Source: Jeotgalibaca sp. MA1X17-3 (GTDB lineage Bacteria > Bacillota > Bacilli > Lactobacillales > Aerococcaceae). Taken from it: DNA of 64,000 bases. The DNA is taken from positions 620,001 to 684,000 of the forward strand of contig NZ_CP090983.1 of NCBI RefSeq assembly GCF_021513155.1. Reading direction: 5' to 3'. Shown one piece after another: positions 24,229 through 33,786 of this stretch (positions are counted from its first letter, which is position 1; each line of letters opens with the position of its first letter). The notes below the pieces were generated by a model. The model was given only the letters and a program-made list of their open reading frames with translations, did not search any database and was not told the origin of the DNA. The position numbers and the translations under genes were made by a program.

Positions 24229-25095
24229 TTAAGATAGAGTCTGTTCTAACCAAGAAATGATTTTTGAATAGGTCTTAGGTCCTGTTTCTTTCAGATCTAC
24301 TCGATCAAAATCATGTTCATTGGAATGAATAGTTTCTAAATGTGAAATAAGAATTTCTTTTTCCATTTTTTCAGAAAGTCGGAATGGAACATCTGGGTCC
24401 CCCGTACTAGCTGCTAAGAATGAAGGAGGAAGTTGAGATAAATCTTCTTCAGAAAGAGAGTAGAGGGATGGTTTTATTCCTGCTCCTAAAATTCCACGGA
24501 TCCAATTTCCTGATTGGCGATAATGAATATAAATGCCAAAACGAAGCTCAATAGGTCCCTCGACAATTGGTTTATCTTTTACTAACTGATTTACAACTTG
24601 TTCGCTTACAAGTGGAAATGTTAGATAATGTCTACTTGGAAGCCGAAACGAAGATTCTTCTAAAGTGTGATAGCCATAGAGAAGAAGAAGAGCTTTCGGT
24701 TTATTTATAAGAGCACGGGCAGTTAAAATAGATAAGTAAGCACCTGCAGAACGTCCAAAAAGGATAAACTCGGATGATGATAGTTGAAGTGTAGAATGAT
24801 AATTTTTCTGAAACCACTCCATTCCTTCTGCTATTTTTTCTAAGATTACTTTCATTTTTGTTTCGGGTGCTAGTGGATACTCAAAAGCTATGAAATCATA
24901 TCCAGCATCCAAAAGCATTTGTCGATAAAGATCTGGTAAGTCATGTGCAGACCCATAGACTAATCCACCACCATGAAAATAAAAGATGGTTTTATTTTTT
25001 CGGTTTTGGGTAGCTTTATATAAATAAAAATGGAGTGGTTCTTGTTTAATTTGTCCATATTTATATACGAGTGGCTGTTGTATCTCATTTTTCAT
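24229..25095 (-). CDS. Alpha/beta-hydrolase (HGGG esterase/amidase-like)
   Basis: The product has about 288 residues with an oxyanion HGGG motif (FYFHGGGLVYG), nucleophile Ser in FGRSAG, an Asp in STGDPDVP and His in NEHDFDR, the layout of hormone-sensitive-lipase-like esterases. I choose ATG 25095 since GGAGGAT lies just before it. Its start overlaps the end of the PucR gene by 11 bp, so the two are translationally coupled. Within the ureide-like cluster it could hydrolyse an ester or amide intermediate, as in acylamide or carbamate breakdown, but this is only contextual. Confidence 0.78.
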   Translation of the reverse strand: MKNEIQQPLVYKYGQIKQEPLHFYLYKATQNRKNKTIFYFHGGGLVYGSAHDLPDLYRQMLLDAGYDFIAFEYPLAPETKMKVILEKIAEGMEWFQKNYHSTLQLSSSEFILFGRSAGAYLSILTARALINKPKALLLLYGYHTLEESSFRLPSRHYLTFPLVSEQVVNQLVKDKPIVEGPIELRFGIYIHYRQSGNWIRGILGAGIKPSLYSLSEEDLSQLPPSFLAASTGDPDVPFRLSEKMEKEILISHLETIHSNEHDFDRVDLKETGPKTYSKIISWLEQTLS

Positions 25096-26752
25096 TTTTG
25101 GATCCTCCATTTAAATACGTTTGTTTTGTAGTATTTGCTGGAATCAGCTTAAGTAATCTTATTCCAATACTATACCGCAAGGTTTCTTCCGGATTTTGCA
25201 AATCAATCTGAAAGGTTTCTTTCAACCGATCAATCCGGTAGCGAACCGTTTTTGGATGAACAAAGAGCTTTTCAGCCGCTTCTGAATAGTTTTGATTGAC
25301 GTCAATAAATGTATGAAGAGTCTTTAGTAGTTCTGGGTTTTCTTTATGTAAGGTCCAAATCATTTCTGGAATAAATCGTTCCAAACGATCTAAATTATCT
25401 GTTTCAGCAAAAATTTGATAGATTCCAATATCCTCGTAAGAAGCAACAGCATGTTGATTTCCCATTAACTGTAATATTTTTTGAGTGTCGAATGCTTGTC
25501 GATATGCTTCTGCTAAATGATCTAAGAAAACATTGTTGCTGATACTAGAATGTATTTTAAAATCTTTATATAATTTATTTTCTGAAACTCTTCGTACCAT
25601 TTCTTCTGTTCTTTTTTTAGTTTCTTTCAAAGACCATTCATAAACAGGAACAATTAAGATAACCTTTTGCTTTCTAGTAACATAAAAACGTTCCGGAAAC
25701 TCTCGTTTGGAATGATTGATTAAGGCGTCTGAAAAGCGGGTAGTCAAAGGAGAAGAGAAGGTAGTATCTTGATTGGGTAATTCAAAGCTAAAGAGGATTA
25801 CTCGATATTTTGTTTGTGAATCCAGCCGAAGTTGAGAAATTGTTTCTTCAATATCTTCTTGATTATGTAACCGACCATGCAGAAGATCAGATGCCATTTC
25901 GTTCAATCGAGATCGACTATTTTCCTGTAAAGCATAGCGCTTTACCAAATCAATTTGTAACGCACCTACAGCATTCTCAATAGACATAAAATTTAAATCG
26001 TTGGTCGTGCCATCTAATTCGTGAATAATTAACTCAAACTCTTCATATCCTAGGTTAGGAATGGAAATGGATAGTTGATTATATATCTTGGTTGGATGAT
26101 GAACATTATATTTTACTTGGTATTGTTGATATTGTAAATTCATATATTGTTCTCGAGGTAAATATTTTTTATCTAAAATTTCATATGCATTTAACTCTGG
26201 ATCCGTTCCTATAATGTGTTTTTTTACATTTTCAACAAGAGATACAGGTTTGTGGATGAGATTTTTTAGTGTGAGAAGGATTTGTGAAATTTCTGGTTGG
26301 CTCATCATTAAGTGAATAAATTGTTTATGGGCATTGTAGTAACTTTGTAAGACGATTGCGTTTCGATTGATTTTCGTTTCTAAAATTTCAGTAATAATTT
26401 TTTCATACTTCGTTGCTTTATCAATTTGAATAAGAGGGATTTGATATTTTGTACAAGAAGAAATGAAAACATCTGGGATTTCCTCTACGAGACGATCAAT
26501 TTTAACAATAAATCCTGCAATCCCCAGCCGCTTAGCATGGCGGAAGAATAAATCAATACGTTCTTCTGTCACATCTTCTAGCGCATAGTAACTGGTCAGG
26601 ATTAACAAACCTTTGCGCCCCCACGTTTCAATATCGGGTGCTTCCATCACCATAACGCCACTTACTTGGTTATTTAGAGCCGTTTCCCCAGTAATTAGTT
26701 TTGCTTTTTGAAATAATTTATATAATAAAATATCTTTAACTGATGAAATCAT
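25085..26752 (-). CDS. PucR-family transcriptional regulator
   Basis: The protein has about 555 residues: an N-terminal PucR domain (GEPMISSVKDILL onward, residues 1-125), a central region, and a C-terminal helix-turn-helix with FIDVNQNYSEAAEKLFVHPKTVRYRIDRLKETFQID. B. subtilis PucR controls purine and ureide catabolism. The start at 26752 follows GAGGGTG; an in-frame ATG at 26776 lies before that site. It diverges from the AllFG-like gene, with 164 bp between, and is well placed to control both arms of the cluster. Confidence 0.87.
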   Translation of the reverse strand: MISSVKDILLYKLFQKAKLITGETALNNQVSGVMVMEAPDIETWGRKGLLILTSYYALEDVTEERIDLFFRHAKRLGIAGFIVKIDRLVEEIPDVFISSCTKYQIPLIQIDKATKYEKIITEILETKINRNAIVLQSYYNAHKQFIHLMMSQPEISQILLTLKNLIHKPVSLVENVKKHIIGTDPELNAYEILDKKYLPREQYMNLQYQQYQVKYNVHHPTKIYNQLSISIPNLGYEEFELIIHELDGTTNDLNFMSIENAVGALQIDLVKRYALQENSRSRLNEMASDLLHGRLHNQEDIEETISQLRLDSQTKYRVILFSFELPNQDTTFSSPLTTRFSDALINHSKREFPERFYVTRKQKVILIVPVYEWSLKETKKRTEEMVRRVSENKLYKDFKIHSSISNNVFLDHLAEAYRQAFDTQKILQLMGNQHAVASYEDIGIYQIFAETDNLDRLERFIPEMIWTLHKENPELLKTLHTFIDVNQNYSEAAEKLFVHPKTVRYRIDRLKETFQIDLQNPEETLRYSIGIRLLKLIPANTTKQTYLNGGSKNEK

Positions 26753-26855
26753 AGGTTCACCCTCACTTCCGTTCATTATTTTCTCTATTATATCATGCCT
26801 TACTTTGCTTTCTTTGTCTACAATGGATAAAGAAAGAGTGAAAATTTAGTGATGT

Positions 26856-26890
26856 TTGCAATGTATGCGCAATCAGTTTTCCTTTATAAT
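26856..26890 (+). promoter_or_regulatory. -10 box and candidate operator before the AllFG-like gene
   Basis: TATAAT at 26885-26890 has no good -35 box. In its place is TTGC-N9-GCAA (26856-26872), a short inverted repeat. Such a weak -35 fits activator-dependent transcription, possibly by the divergent PucR protein. Confidence 0.4.
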
Positions 26891-26916
26891 AAAGATATCT
26901 AAAAGGAGGTACTAGA

Positions 26917-29900
26917 ATGCTATATACCGTTATTAAAGAAAACAGCTACCAAGACTCCATCAATCTAATGCTTTTGACCAATGCTGTTAGTACAATCGAA
27001 GGCGTGAAACAAAGTCAAGTGATGATGGGTACCGATGCCAATATGGATATTTTTCGGTCTGCAAATTTACTTACCGCAGAAGCTGAAAAAGCAACACCTA
27101 ATGACATGGTAATCGTGGTAGATACGGATGATGAGTCAATAGTAGATCAAGTAGTAGAAGCTGCTGACAAGTTTTTAAGTGACCTTTCAGTAAAAAAAGA
27201 ATCAGACAACATTAAAAATGTGAAAAACTGGGATGATGCAATGGAAGCTTTACCGGATGCTAATTTAGCATTGGTATCGATTCCTGGTATTTATGCTGCC
27301 AATGAAATTGAAAAAGCGCTAGATAGGGACTTACATGTATTCTCATTTAGTGACAACGTGACGATAGAAGAGGAAGTACGTCTCAAAAAGAAAGCTCATG
27401 AAAAAGGGTTACTACTAATGGGGCCGGATTGTGGAACAGGGATTATTTCAAGTGTTCCTCTTGCATTTACGAATGTAGTTAATCCAGGAAACATTGGACT
27501 AGTAGGGGCTTCTGGAACAGGGATTCAAGAAGTAACGACTATTATTGAACGAATGGGTGGGGGAGTTGTCCATGCGATAGGTACTGGTGGACGTGACTTA
27601 CACGAAGAAGTAGATGGAATTACGATGAAAGACGCTATTATTGGATTGGAGCATCATGACCCAACAGAGGTTATTGTAGTAATTTCTAAGCCCCCTGCAA
27701 AAGTAGTTCGAGATGAAATTATGGAATTATTACAATCTGTTTCTAAACCAGTAGTAGCGGTCTTCATGGGTGAACACCCAGACCACCATATTGGGAATGT
27801 ATATCTTGCTCATACGCTTGAAGAAACGGCACAGATTGCGATTGATTTATCTAAAGGCAATACAGTAAAAGAAACCTATCATGAACCTGTTCAAACGGAT
27901 ATAACCGAAACGCTTTCTGAAGGGAAAACCGTTAAAGGGCTTTACTCAGGAGGAACCTTAGCGAATGAAGCGGGAATGCTTGTTTCAGAAGCACTTGATT
28001 TAGGGGAAATGATTCACGAAGAAGGATATATTTTAAAAACAAAAGGTTTTGAAGTAATGGATTTGGGTGACGATGTTTATACACAAGGAAAACCACACCC
28101 AATGATTGATCCAGAAGTTCGTATAAAGAAAATAAAAGAGGTTGTTTCCGATGATACAACAGGAATTATTCTTTTGGATGTTGTATTAGGATATGGTGCC
28201 CACCCGGATATGGCAAATGCATTACGTCCAGCTATTGAAGAAGCATTGGCTGGTGCAAAAAAATCGAATCGTCAAATGTATATCATTGCAACCGTTGTTG
28301 GAACGAAGTATGATCCTCAAGATTATGAAAAATCTGTTCAAATTCTAAAAGATGCAGGTGTGTTAGTAGAATCTAGTAATGCTAAAGCAGTTCGACTAGC
28401 GCTACACTTAATGGGAAGAGACATTAAAGAAATACCTAAAAAAATGATTCCGTATGATAAAAAACCAATGGAACTTCCAAAATTGAGTCCACAAATTGAT
28501 GAATTGTTTAATACCGTTCCTCGAGTAGTAAATATTGGTGTGGAAAGTTTTACAGAGTCCGTTCAAACATACGGTGGAAAAACAGTCCAATTTGATTGGA
28601 GGCCAGTTGCAGGTGGGAATCAGAAACTGATTCGAATTCTAAATGAACTGGATCGTAAAGATGAAATTGATGTATCAAATGAAAAGGTCATTGGGCGAAT
28701 GCGTGATTCTCAACCGTTCTTAATGGATGTTGTTCCAGCTTTATCTGTGATTCCAGAACTGAACGGAAAAGTACTTCTACATGCAGGTCCACCCATTCTT
28801 TATGAAAATATGACCGGTCCAATGCAAGGGTCTTGTGTGGGAGCGAGCTTATTTGAAGGATGGGCAGAAACAGAAGAAGAAGCAAGACGTCAATTGGAAA
28901 GTGGAGAAGTAACCTTTATTCCTTGTCACCACGTTAATGCAGTTGGACCTATGGGTGGAATTACTTCTGGAAATATGCCTGTATTCGTTGTTGAAAACAA
29001 GCAAGACGGCACAACAGCTTACTGTATTATGAATGAAGGAATTGGGAAGGTATTGCGTTTTGGAGCTTATTCTCAAGAAGTTGTAGATCGTTTGACTTGG
29101 ATGCAAGATGTATTGGGTCCAGTCTTAGGAAAAGCAATTCGGACTATGGAAGATGGAATGAATATAAACGTAATGATTGCAAAAGCAATTACGATGGGGG
29201 ATGAATTCCACCAACGTAATATTGCCGCATCGCTTATTTTCTTGAAAGACATTGCTCCTTCTATTGTTGAATTGGATATTCCTCAAAAAGATAAAACAGA
29301 AGTAATTGACTTTCTTGCAAAAACAGATCAATTCTTCTTAAATATTATGATGGCTACTGGAAAAGCGATGGTTGACTATGCTCGGAAAATTGAAGAGGGA
29401 ACCGTTGTGACTACCTTAAGCCGAAATGGTGAAAACTTTGGAGTTCGAATTAGTGGAATGGGAGACGAGTGGTTTACTGCACCAGTTAATACACCAAAAG
29501 GTCTTTATTTCACAGGGTTCTCTGAAGAGGATGCTAATCCAGATATTGGAGATAGCGCGATTACGGAAACTGTTGGAGTAGGTGGATTTGCTATGATTGC
29601 TGCACCAGGAGTTACTCGTTTCGTTGGAACAGGTGGCTTCCAAGATGCTTTGAATACTTCTAATGAAATGAAAGAAATTACAATTGCTCATAATCCGAAT
29701 TGGACCATTCCTACTTGGGATTTCAAAGGTGCCGTATTAGGAATTGATATCCGTAAAGTAGTTGCTACAGGAATTAGCCCGATTATTAATACAGGAATTG
29801 CCAATAAAGTAGCCGGTAAAGGGCAAATTGGAGCGGGGACTGTACGTGCACCGTTAGCTTGTTTTGAAAAAGCCTTAATTGCTTATGCAAAAACACAAGG

Positions 29901-29922
29901 TATTTCAGTGGATGAAGAATGA
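26917..29922 (+). CDS. Fused FdrA (AllF) - DUF1116 (AllG) protein
   Basis: The 1001-residue protein joins two E. coli proteins. Residues 1 to about 520 match FdrA/AllF, a succinyl-CoA-synthetase-like fold with GPDCGTGII (about 167-175) and LVGASGTGIQEVTTII (about 195-210). From about residue 530 it matches DUF1116/YlbE/AllG, beginning PRVVNIGVESFTESVQTYGG with FDWRPVAGG. From memory, FdrA, YlbE and YlbF were recently described as the subunits of oxamate carbamoyltransferase in allantoin fermentation. The gene overlaps the AllH-like gene by ATGA and is followed by carbamate kinase. Substrate in this organism is uncertain because no allantoin genes are present in the window. Confidence 0.83.
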   Translation: MLYTVIKENSYQDSINLMLLTNAVSTIEGVKQSQVMMGTDANMDIFRSANLLTAEAEKATPNDMVIVVDTDDESIVDQVVEAADKFLSDLSVKKESDNIKNVKNWDDAMEALPDANLALVSIPGIYAANEIEKALDRDLHVFSFSDNVTIEEEVRLKKKAHEKGLLLMGPDCGTGIISSVPLAFTNVVNPGNIGLVGASGTGIQEVTTIIERMGGGVVHAIGTGGRDLHEEVDGITMKDAIIGLEHHDPTEVIVVISKPPAKVVRDEIMELLQSVSKPVVAVFMGEHPDHHIGNVYLAHTLEETAQIAIDLSKGNTVKETYHEPVQTDITETLSEGKTVKGLYSGGTLANEAGMLVSEALDLGEMIHEEGYILKTKGFEVMDLGDDVYTQGKPHPMIDPEVRIKKIKEVVSDDTTGIILLDVVLGYGAHPDMANALRPAIEEALAGAKKSNRQMYIIATVVGTKYDPQDYEKSVQILKDAGVLVESSNAKAVRLALHLMGRDIKEIPKKMIPYDKKPMELPKLSPQIDELFNTVPRVVNIGVESFTESVQTYGGKTVQFDWRPVAGGNQKLIRILNELDRKDEIDVSNEKVIGRMRDSQPFLMDVVPALSVIPELNGKVLLHAGPPILYENMTGPMQGSCVGASLFEGWAETEEEARRQLESGEVTFIPCHHVNAVGPMGGITSGNMPVFVVENKQDGTTAYCIMNEGIGKVLRFGAYSQEVVDRLTWMQDVLGPVLGKAIRTMEDGMNINVMIAKAITMGDEFHQRNIAASLIFLKDIAPSIVELDIPQKDKTEVIDFLAKTDQFFLNIMMATGKAMVDYARKIEEGTVVTTLSRNGENFGVRISGMGDEWFTAPVNTPKGLYFTGFSEEDANPDIGDSAITETVGVGGFAMIAAPGVTRFVGTGGFQDALNTSNEMKEITIAHNPNWTIPTWDFKGAVLGIDIRKVVATGISPIINTGIANKVAGKGQIGAGTVRAPLACFEKALIAYAKTQGISVDEE

Positions 29923-30776
29923 TCGCAGAAATAAAACAGGGATTGAAGAGTAATTTTTTAATCCCTGTGCTTTCTGATGTTGGAATGGGTTACATACATT
30001 CTATATATGAAAATACGTTTAATATTATTTTTGAAGGAACGTTAATTCATTTTGGAGAAATGCAATCAAGTGTCTCTGCTTTTGGAATGTTAATTCCAAG
30101 TCGTGATTTAAAAGCAATCATGGCCGCAATTGAAAGAGAAGATCGAGTAAAGATACAAGCAGGGACTTTAACGATCTACGCACAAAATAAAACTTGGAAA
30201 ATTAAAACAACATCATTTAAACAAGTAGATTGTCTTGTTCCTAGCATGGATTTAGTGGATCAAACGTTTTTAAAAGAACTTTTGAAAAAGCTACTGTCTT
30301 TGTCGATTGAAAAAAGAACAGGTGTTATAACTAGTGAAGAAGAGCTCATTTTTATAAATAAATTAGTTGATACAAAATGGGAGGATGAATGCTTTCAAAA
30401 ATCCTTTATTTCTCATTTTATTGGAAGAGGAATAGGATTAACACCTAGTGGCGATGATATGCTAATGGGGATTCTGATGATGAATCAGAGTCTAAGGTTC
30501 AATGAAAATTGGAAAGAAACCTTAATGGAACAATTGAAAAAAATCAAAACAACAGAAGTCAGTATGGCATACTACAAAGCACTATCAGAAGGATATACTA
30601 GTTCATTTTTCGTAGATTTCCTACAAGCAATTAAAGAAAAAAATCTTACGAACTGGGATGAACTAATTAATCAAATTAGTAAGTATGGGCATACCTCGGG
30701 TTGGGATACCCTTTATGGCATACAGCTCTTTTTACAAAAATGGATAAAGTATAATGAGACGGTCTTGTCAAAATAA
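29919..30776 (+). CDS. allH: DUF2877 protein (YlbF/AllH-like)
   Basis: The 285-residue protein carries the DUF2877 signature GRGIGLTPSGDDMLMGILM (about residues 167-185). It corresponds to E. coli YlbF, recently named AllH, a partner of FdrA and YlbE. Its ATG overlaps the TGA of the fused AllFG-like gene (ATGA), which shows translational coupling and supports a complex of the two products. Forty-three bp separate it from carbamate kinase. Confidence 0.82.
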   Translation: MIAEIKQGLKSNFLIPVLSDVGMGYIHSIYENTFNIIFEGTLIHFGEMQSSVSAFGMLIPSRDLKAIMAAIEREDRVKIQAGTLTIYAQNKTWKIKTTSFKQVDCLVPSMDLVDQTFLKELLKKLLSLSIEKRTGVITSEEELIFINKLVDTKWEDECFQKSFISHFIGRGIGLTPSGDDMLMGILMMNQSLRFNENWKETLMEQLKKIKTTEVSMAYYKALSEGYTSSFFVDFLQAIKEKNLTNWDELINQISKYGHTSGWDTLYGIQLFLQKWIKYNETVLSK

Positions 30777-30819
30777 AATAAAATAAAAAAATGAGTATAT
30801 TAAAGAAGGAGTTTGAAAT

Positions 30820-31760
30820 ATGTCAAAAAAAATAGTAGTCGCATTAGGTGGAAACGCAATATTATCAGATGTAGCAACAGCAGAGGCACAAAAAGAATCA
30901 TTACGTGAAACAAGTGAACAATTGGTTGACTTTATTAAAGATGGACACAAATTAATTATCACTCATGGAAATGGTCCTCAAGTAGGAAATCTTTTGCTAC
31001 AGCAGAGTGCTGCAGATTCCGAAAAAAATCCTGCAATGCCGTTGGATACATGTGTAGCAATGACACAAGGTAGTATTGGTTTTTGGCTTCAAAATGCAAT
31101 GCGTGAATCATTGATCTCTCACAATATTGAAAAGCAAGTAGTATCATTGATTACACAAGTTACTGTAGATGAAAATGATCCTGCTTTTAAAAATCCAACT
31201 AAACCGGTAGGTCCTTTCTTGACGGAAGAAGATGCCAAAACAGAAATGGATAATGGAAATGGCACCTTTATGGAAGATGCAGGACGTGGATGGAGAAAAG
31301 TAGTTCCTTCCCTAAACCACAAAGTATTTTAGAGTATCCAATTGTCGAATCTCTTATTGCAAATGATGTTGTTACCATTTCAGCTGGTGGTGGTGGAATT
31401 CCAGTTATTGCTTCTGATAAAGGATTTAAAGGAATTGAAGCAGTAATTGATAAAGATTTTGCTGGAGCAAAATTAGCAGAATTGGTAGATGCTGATTACC
31501 TAATTATTCTAACAGGAGTTAATAATATTTTTGTAAACTGGAATAAACCTGATCAACAAAAACTAGAAGAAGTTACGGTTGACGAATTGAAAAAACATAT
31601 GGATAATAATCAATTTGCTCCGGGAAGTATGCTTCCAAAAGTTCAAGCGGCTATTGAATTTGTTGAAAAATCAAAAAATGGAACAGCGATTATCACTTCC
31701 TTAGAGAATGTAAATAAAATTTTCTCAGGTACTGGCGAAGTAACAACCGTTATAAAATAA
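30820..31760 (+). pseudogene. arcC: Carbamate kinase, frame broken by one missing C
   Basis: The first frame (30820-31332) starts MSKKIVVALGGNAI, and the second (from about 31312 in frame with PKPQSILEYPIVESL) ends at 31760. Together they give about 313 residues, the full carbamate-kinase length, with ALGGNAIL at the N terminus and SAGGGGIPVI in the second half. Adding one C to the CCC run at about 31309-31311 restores VVPSPKPQSILE, so a deletion error is likely. The enzyme makes ATP and carbamate from carbamoyl phosphate. Next to AllFG/AllH it plays the part of E. coli YbcF (AllK), giving energy from the carbamoyl group. Confidence 0.83.
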
Positions 31761-31784
31761 GGATAAAACTAACCATGTACGAGT

Positions 31785-31824
31785 CTCCGCTATCCCGTTT
31801 TATCACGGATAGTGGAGTTTTTTT
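31785..31824 (+). terminator. Terminator of the AllFG-AllH-carbamate kinase operon
   Basis: CTCCGCTATC (31785-31794) pairs with GATAGTGGAG (31808-31817) and is followed by seven T. Confidence 0.85.
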
Positions 31825-31938
31825 GAAAAGAAATTATTTATTTTTATATACAATTGCACAAGGGGTTCAGAGGTGCTAGAATAGATTGGATTTAGGATGT
31901 CTGAAGAAATTTAAAATGGTCCTGATGGAGGAAAAGAA

Positions 31939-32436
31939 ATGATAAATCAAGAAGTGATAGAAAAGATATTGAAAATCATTGAAACCAATAGTAAACTCAC
32001 AGCTGAAGAAGTAGCTACCATGTTGGATCTAGATTCTTCAGAAGTAACATCGACCATTAAGCATTTAGAAAAAGAAAAAGTGATTTGTGGGTATCACACG
32101 TTAATAAATTGGGATAAGACAGATGAAGAACAAGTTTCTGCAATTATTGAATTAAAAGTGAATCCCCAACGAGGATCTGGTTTTGACAAAATTGCAGAGC
32201 GGGTGTACCAATATCCAGAAGTGGAAGCGGTATTTCTTATGTCAGGATCGTATGATTTATTAGTAGAGATGGCTAAAGCTCCTATGAAAGAAATTGCCTC
32301 TTTTGTAGCTAGCAGACTCTCAACCATTGATGAAGTTCAGTCAACGACTACTCACTTTATACTAAAACGATACAAAGATCATGGCACTTTGTTTGTAGAG
32401 GATGAAGGAGATAAACGAATGGTGGTTTCCCCATGA
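31939..32436 (+). CDS. Lrp/AsnC-family regulator
   Basis: This 165-residue protein has an N-terminal helix-turn-helix (residues about 5-60, LTAEEVATMLDLDSSEVTSTIKHLE) and a C-terminal RAM (amino-acid binding) domain ending with SRLSTIDEVQSTTTHFILKRYKDHG. Its stop overlaps the start of the aminotransferase gene (ATGA), so the two are expressed together. Lrp-type proteins sense amino acids; control of the linked aminotransferase is likely. Confidence 0.88.
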   Translation: MINQEVIEKILKIIETNSKLTAEEVATMLDLDSSEVTSTIKHLEKEKVICGYHTLINWDKTDEEQVSAIIELKVNPQRGSGFDKIAERVYQYPEVEAVFLMSGSYDLLVEMAKAPMKEIASFVASRLSTIDEVQSTTTHFILKRYKDHGTLFVEDEGDKRMVVSP

Positions 32437-33598
32437 GAAGTCCTTTGAATCAAAAAGTTCAGAGTATAAAGCCTTCAGGAATTCGTCGTTTTTTTGAGAT
32501 TGCTACCGAAATTCCTGGAGTAATTTCATTAGGGGTAGGAGAGCCTGATTTTGACACCCCGTGGATTGTTCGTGAGGAGGGAATGTACTCTCTACAAAAG
32601 GGAAATACGTTTTATACGGCCAATGCTGGCTTAATGGAATTACGCCAAGAAATTAGTCGCTACTTAAAGCGTCGCTATCAATTAGATTATCGTGCTGCTG
32701 ATGAAGTTCTCGTCACAGTAGGAGGTAGTGAGGCAATTGACTTAGCGTTACGTGCGATGGTAGATCCTGGAGACGAGGTTATATTTTTAGAACCGTGTTA
32801 CGTATCCTACTTACCTTGTATTATATTGGCAGATGGAAGTCCAGTATCCATTTCGTTAAAAGAAAAAATCAATTCAAGCTTCAGCCAGAAGAGTTAGAAG
32901 CCGCAATTACACCTAAAACGAAAATAGTCATCTTATCTTATCCGAATAACCCGACAGGAGCAGTTATGGGAAAAGATGATTTACAACGTATTGCACAAGT
33001 AATCGTTGATCATGATTTATTTGTAATTAGTGATGAAATTTATAGTGAACTATCTTATCAAGAGCATCATGCTAGCATTGCTTCGTTGCCAGGAATGAAA
33101 GAAAGAACCGTTGTAATCAATGGGTTTTCTAAAGGGTTTGCGATGACAGGGTGGAGACTAGGGTATGCGACAGCACCGACTGTCATAATGGATCAAATGG
33201 TTAAAATTCATCAATTCGCAATTATGGCGGCACCGACAGTAAGTCAATATGCTGGAATTGTTGCCTTGCGTGACTGTGATCGCGAAGTAAAAGAAATGCA
33301 AGAAAGCTATAATCAGCGACGTCGTTTTCTTATGAAAGCAATAAAAGATCTAGCAATTCCCTGCTTTGAACCGTATGGTGCTTTTTATATTTTTCCAAAT
33401 ATCACCGAATTTGGTTTAAGTTCGGAAGAATTTGCGACCATGTTGGTTCAAGAGGAAAAAGTAGCAGTTGTCCCTGGAAGTGCATTTGGTGAATCTGGAG
33501 AAGGGTTTATTCGAATCTCCTATGCCTACTCGATTGATGAACTAAAAGAAGCTTTCGTTCGGTTAGAAAGATTTGTATCTAAACGGAGAAATAACTAG
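32433..33598 (+). pseudogene. Class-I PLP aminotransferase, frame broken by one missing A
   Basis: Two frames (32433-32897 and the continuation to 33598) together code for about 388 residues of a fold-type-I aminotransferase near PatA/AspC. The shift lies at the A6 run 32863-32868; a seventh A gives SLKEKNQFKLQPEELEAA without a break. Present motifs are the substrate/PLP segment SYPNNPTGAV, the aldimine Lys in NGFSKGFAMTGWRLGY, and the Arg region GFIRISYAYS. It is coupled to the Lrp gene before it. An assembly deletion is more likely than gene decay. Confidence 0.83.
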
Positions 33599-33602
33599 GG
33601 TT

Positions 33603-33625
33603 TAAAGTCTAGTTGACTTTTTTCT
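33603..33625 (+). terminator. Short terminator after the aminotransferase
   Basis: AAAGTC and GACTTT form a six-bp stem with a T-rich tail 7 bp beyond the stop codon. The stem is weak. Confidence 0.45.
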
Positions 33626-33786
33626 TTTATATTATGAAGAGAATTATTTTATTGAAACGGAAAGTGAGTTATGAAAATATTCTCATATATCTGTTTTACC
33701 CTTTTCATTTTATAGAAGAAAGGCTAAGATAGGATTGTAAAAGTATTGAACTTAAAATTGAGACGAACTTATTATGGAGGGTAAAT

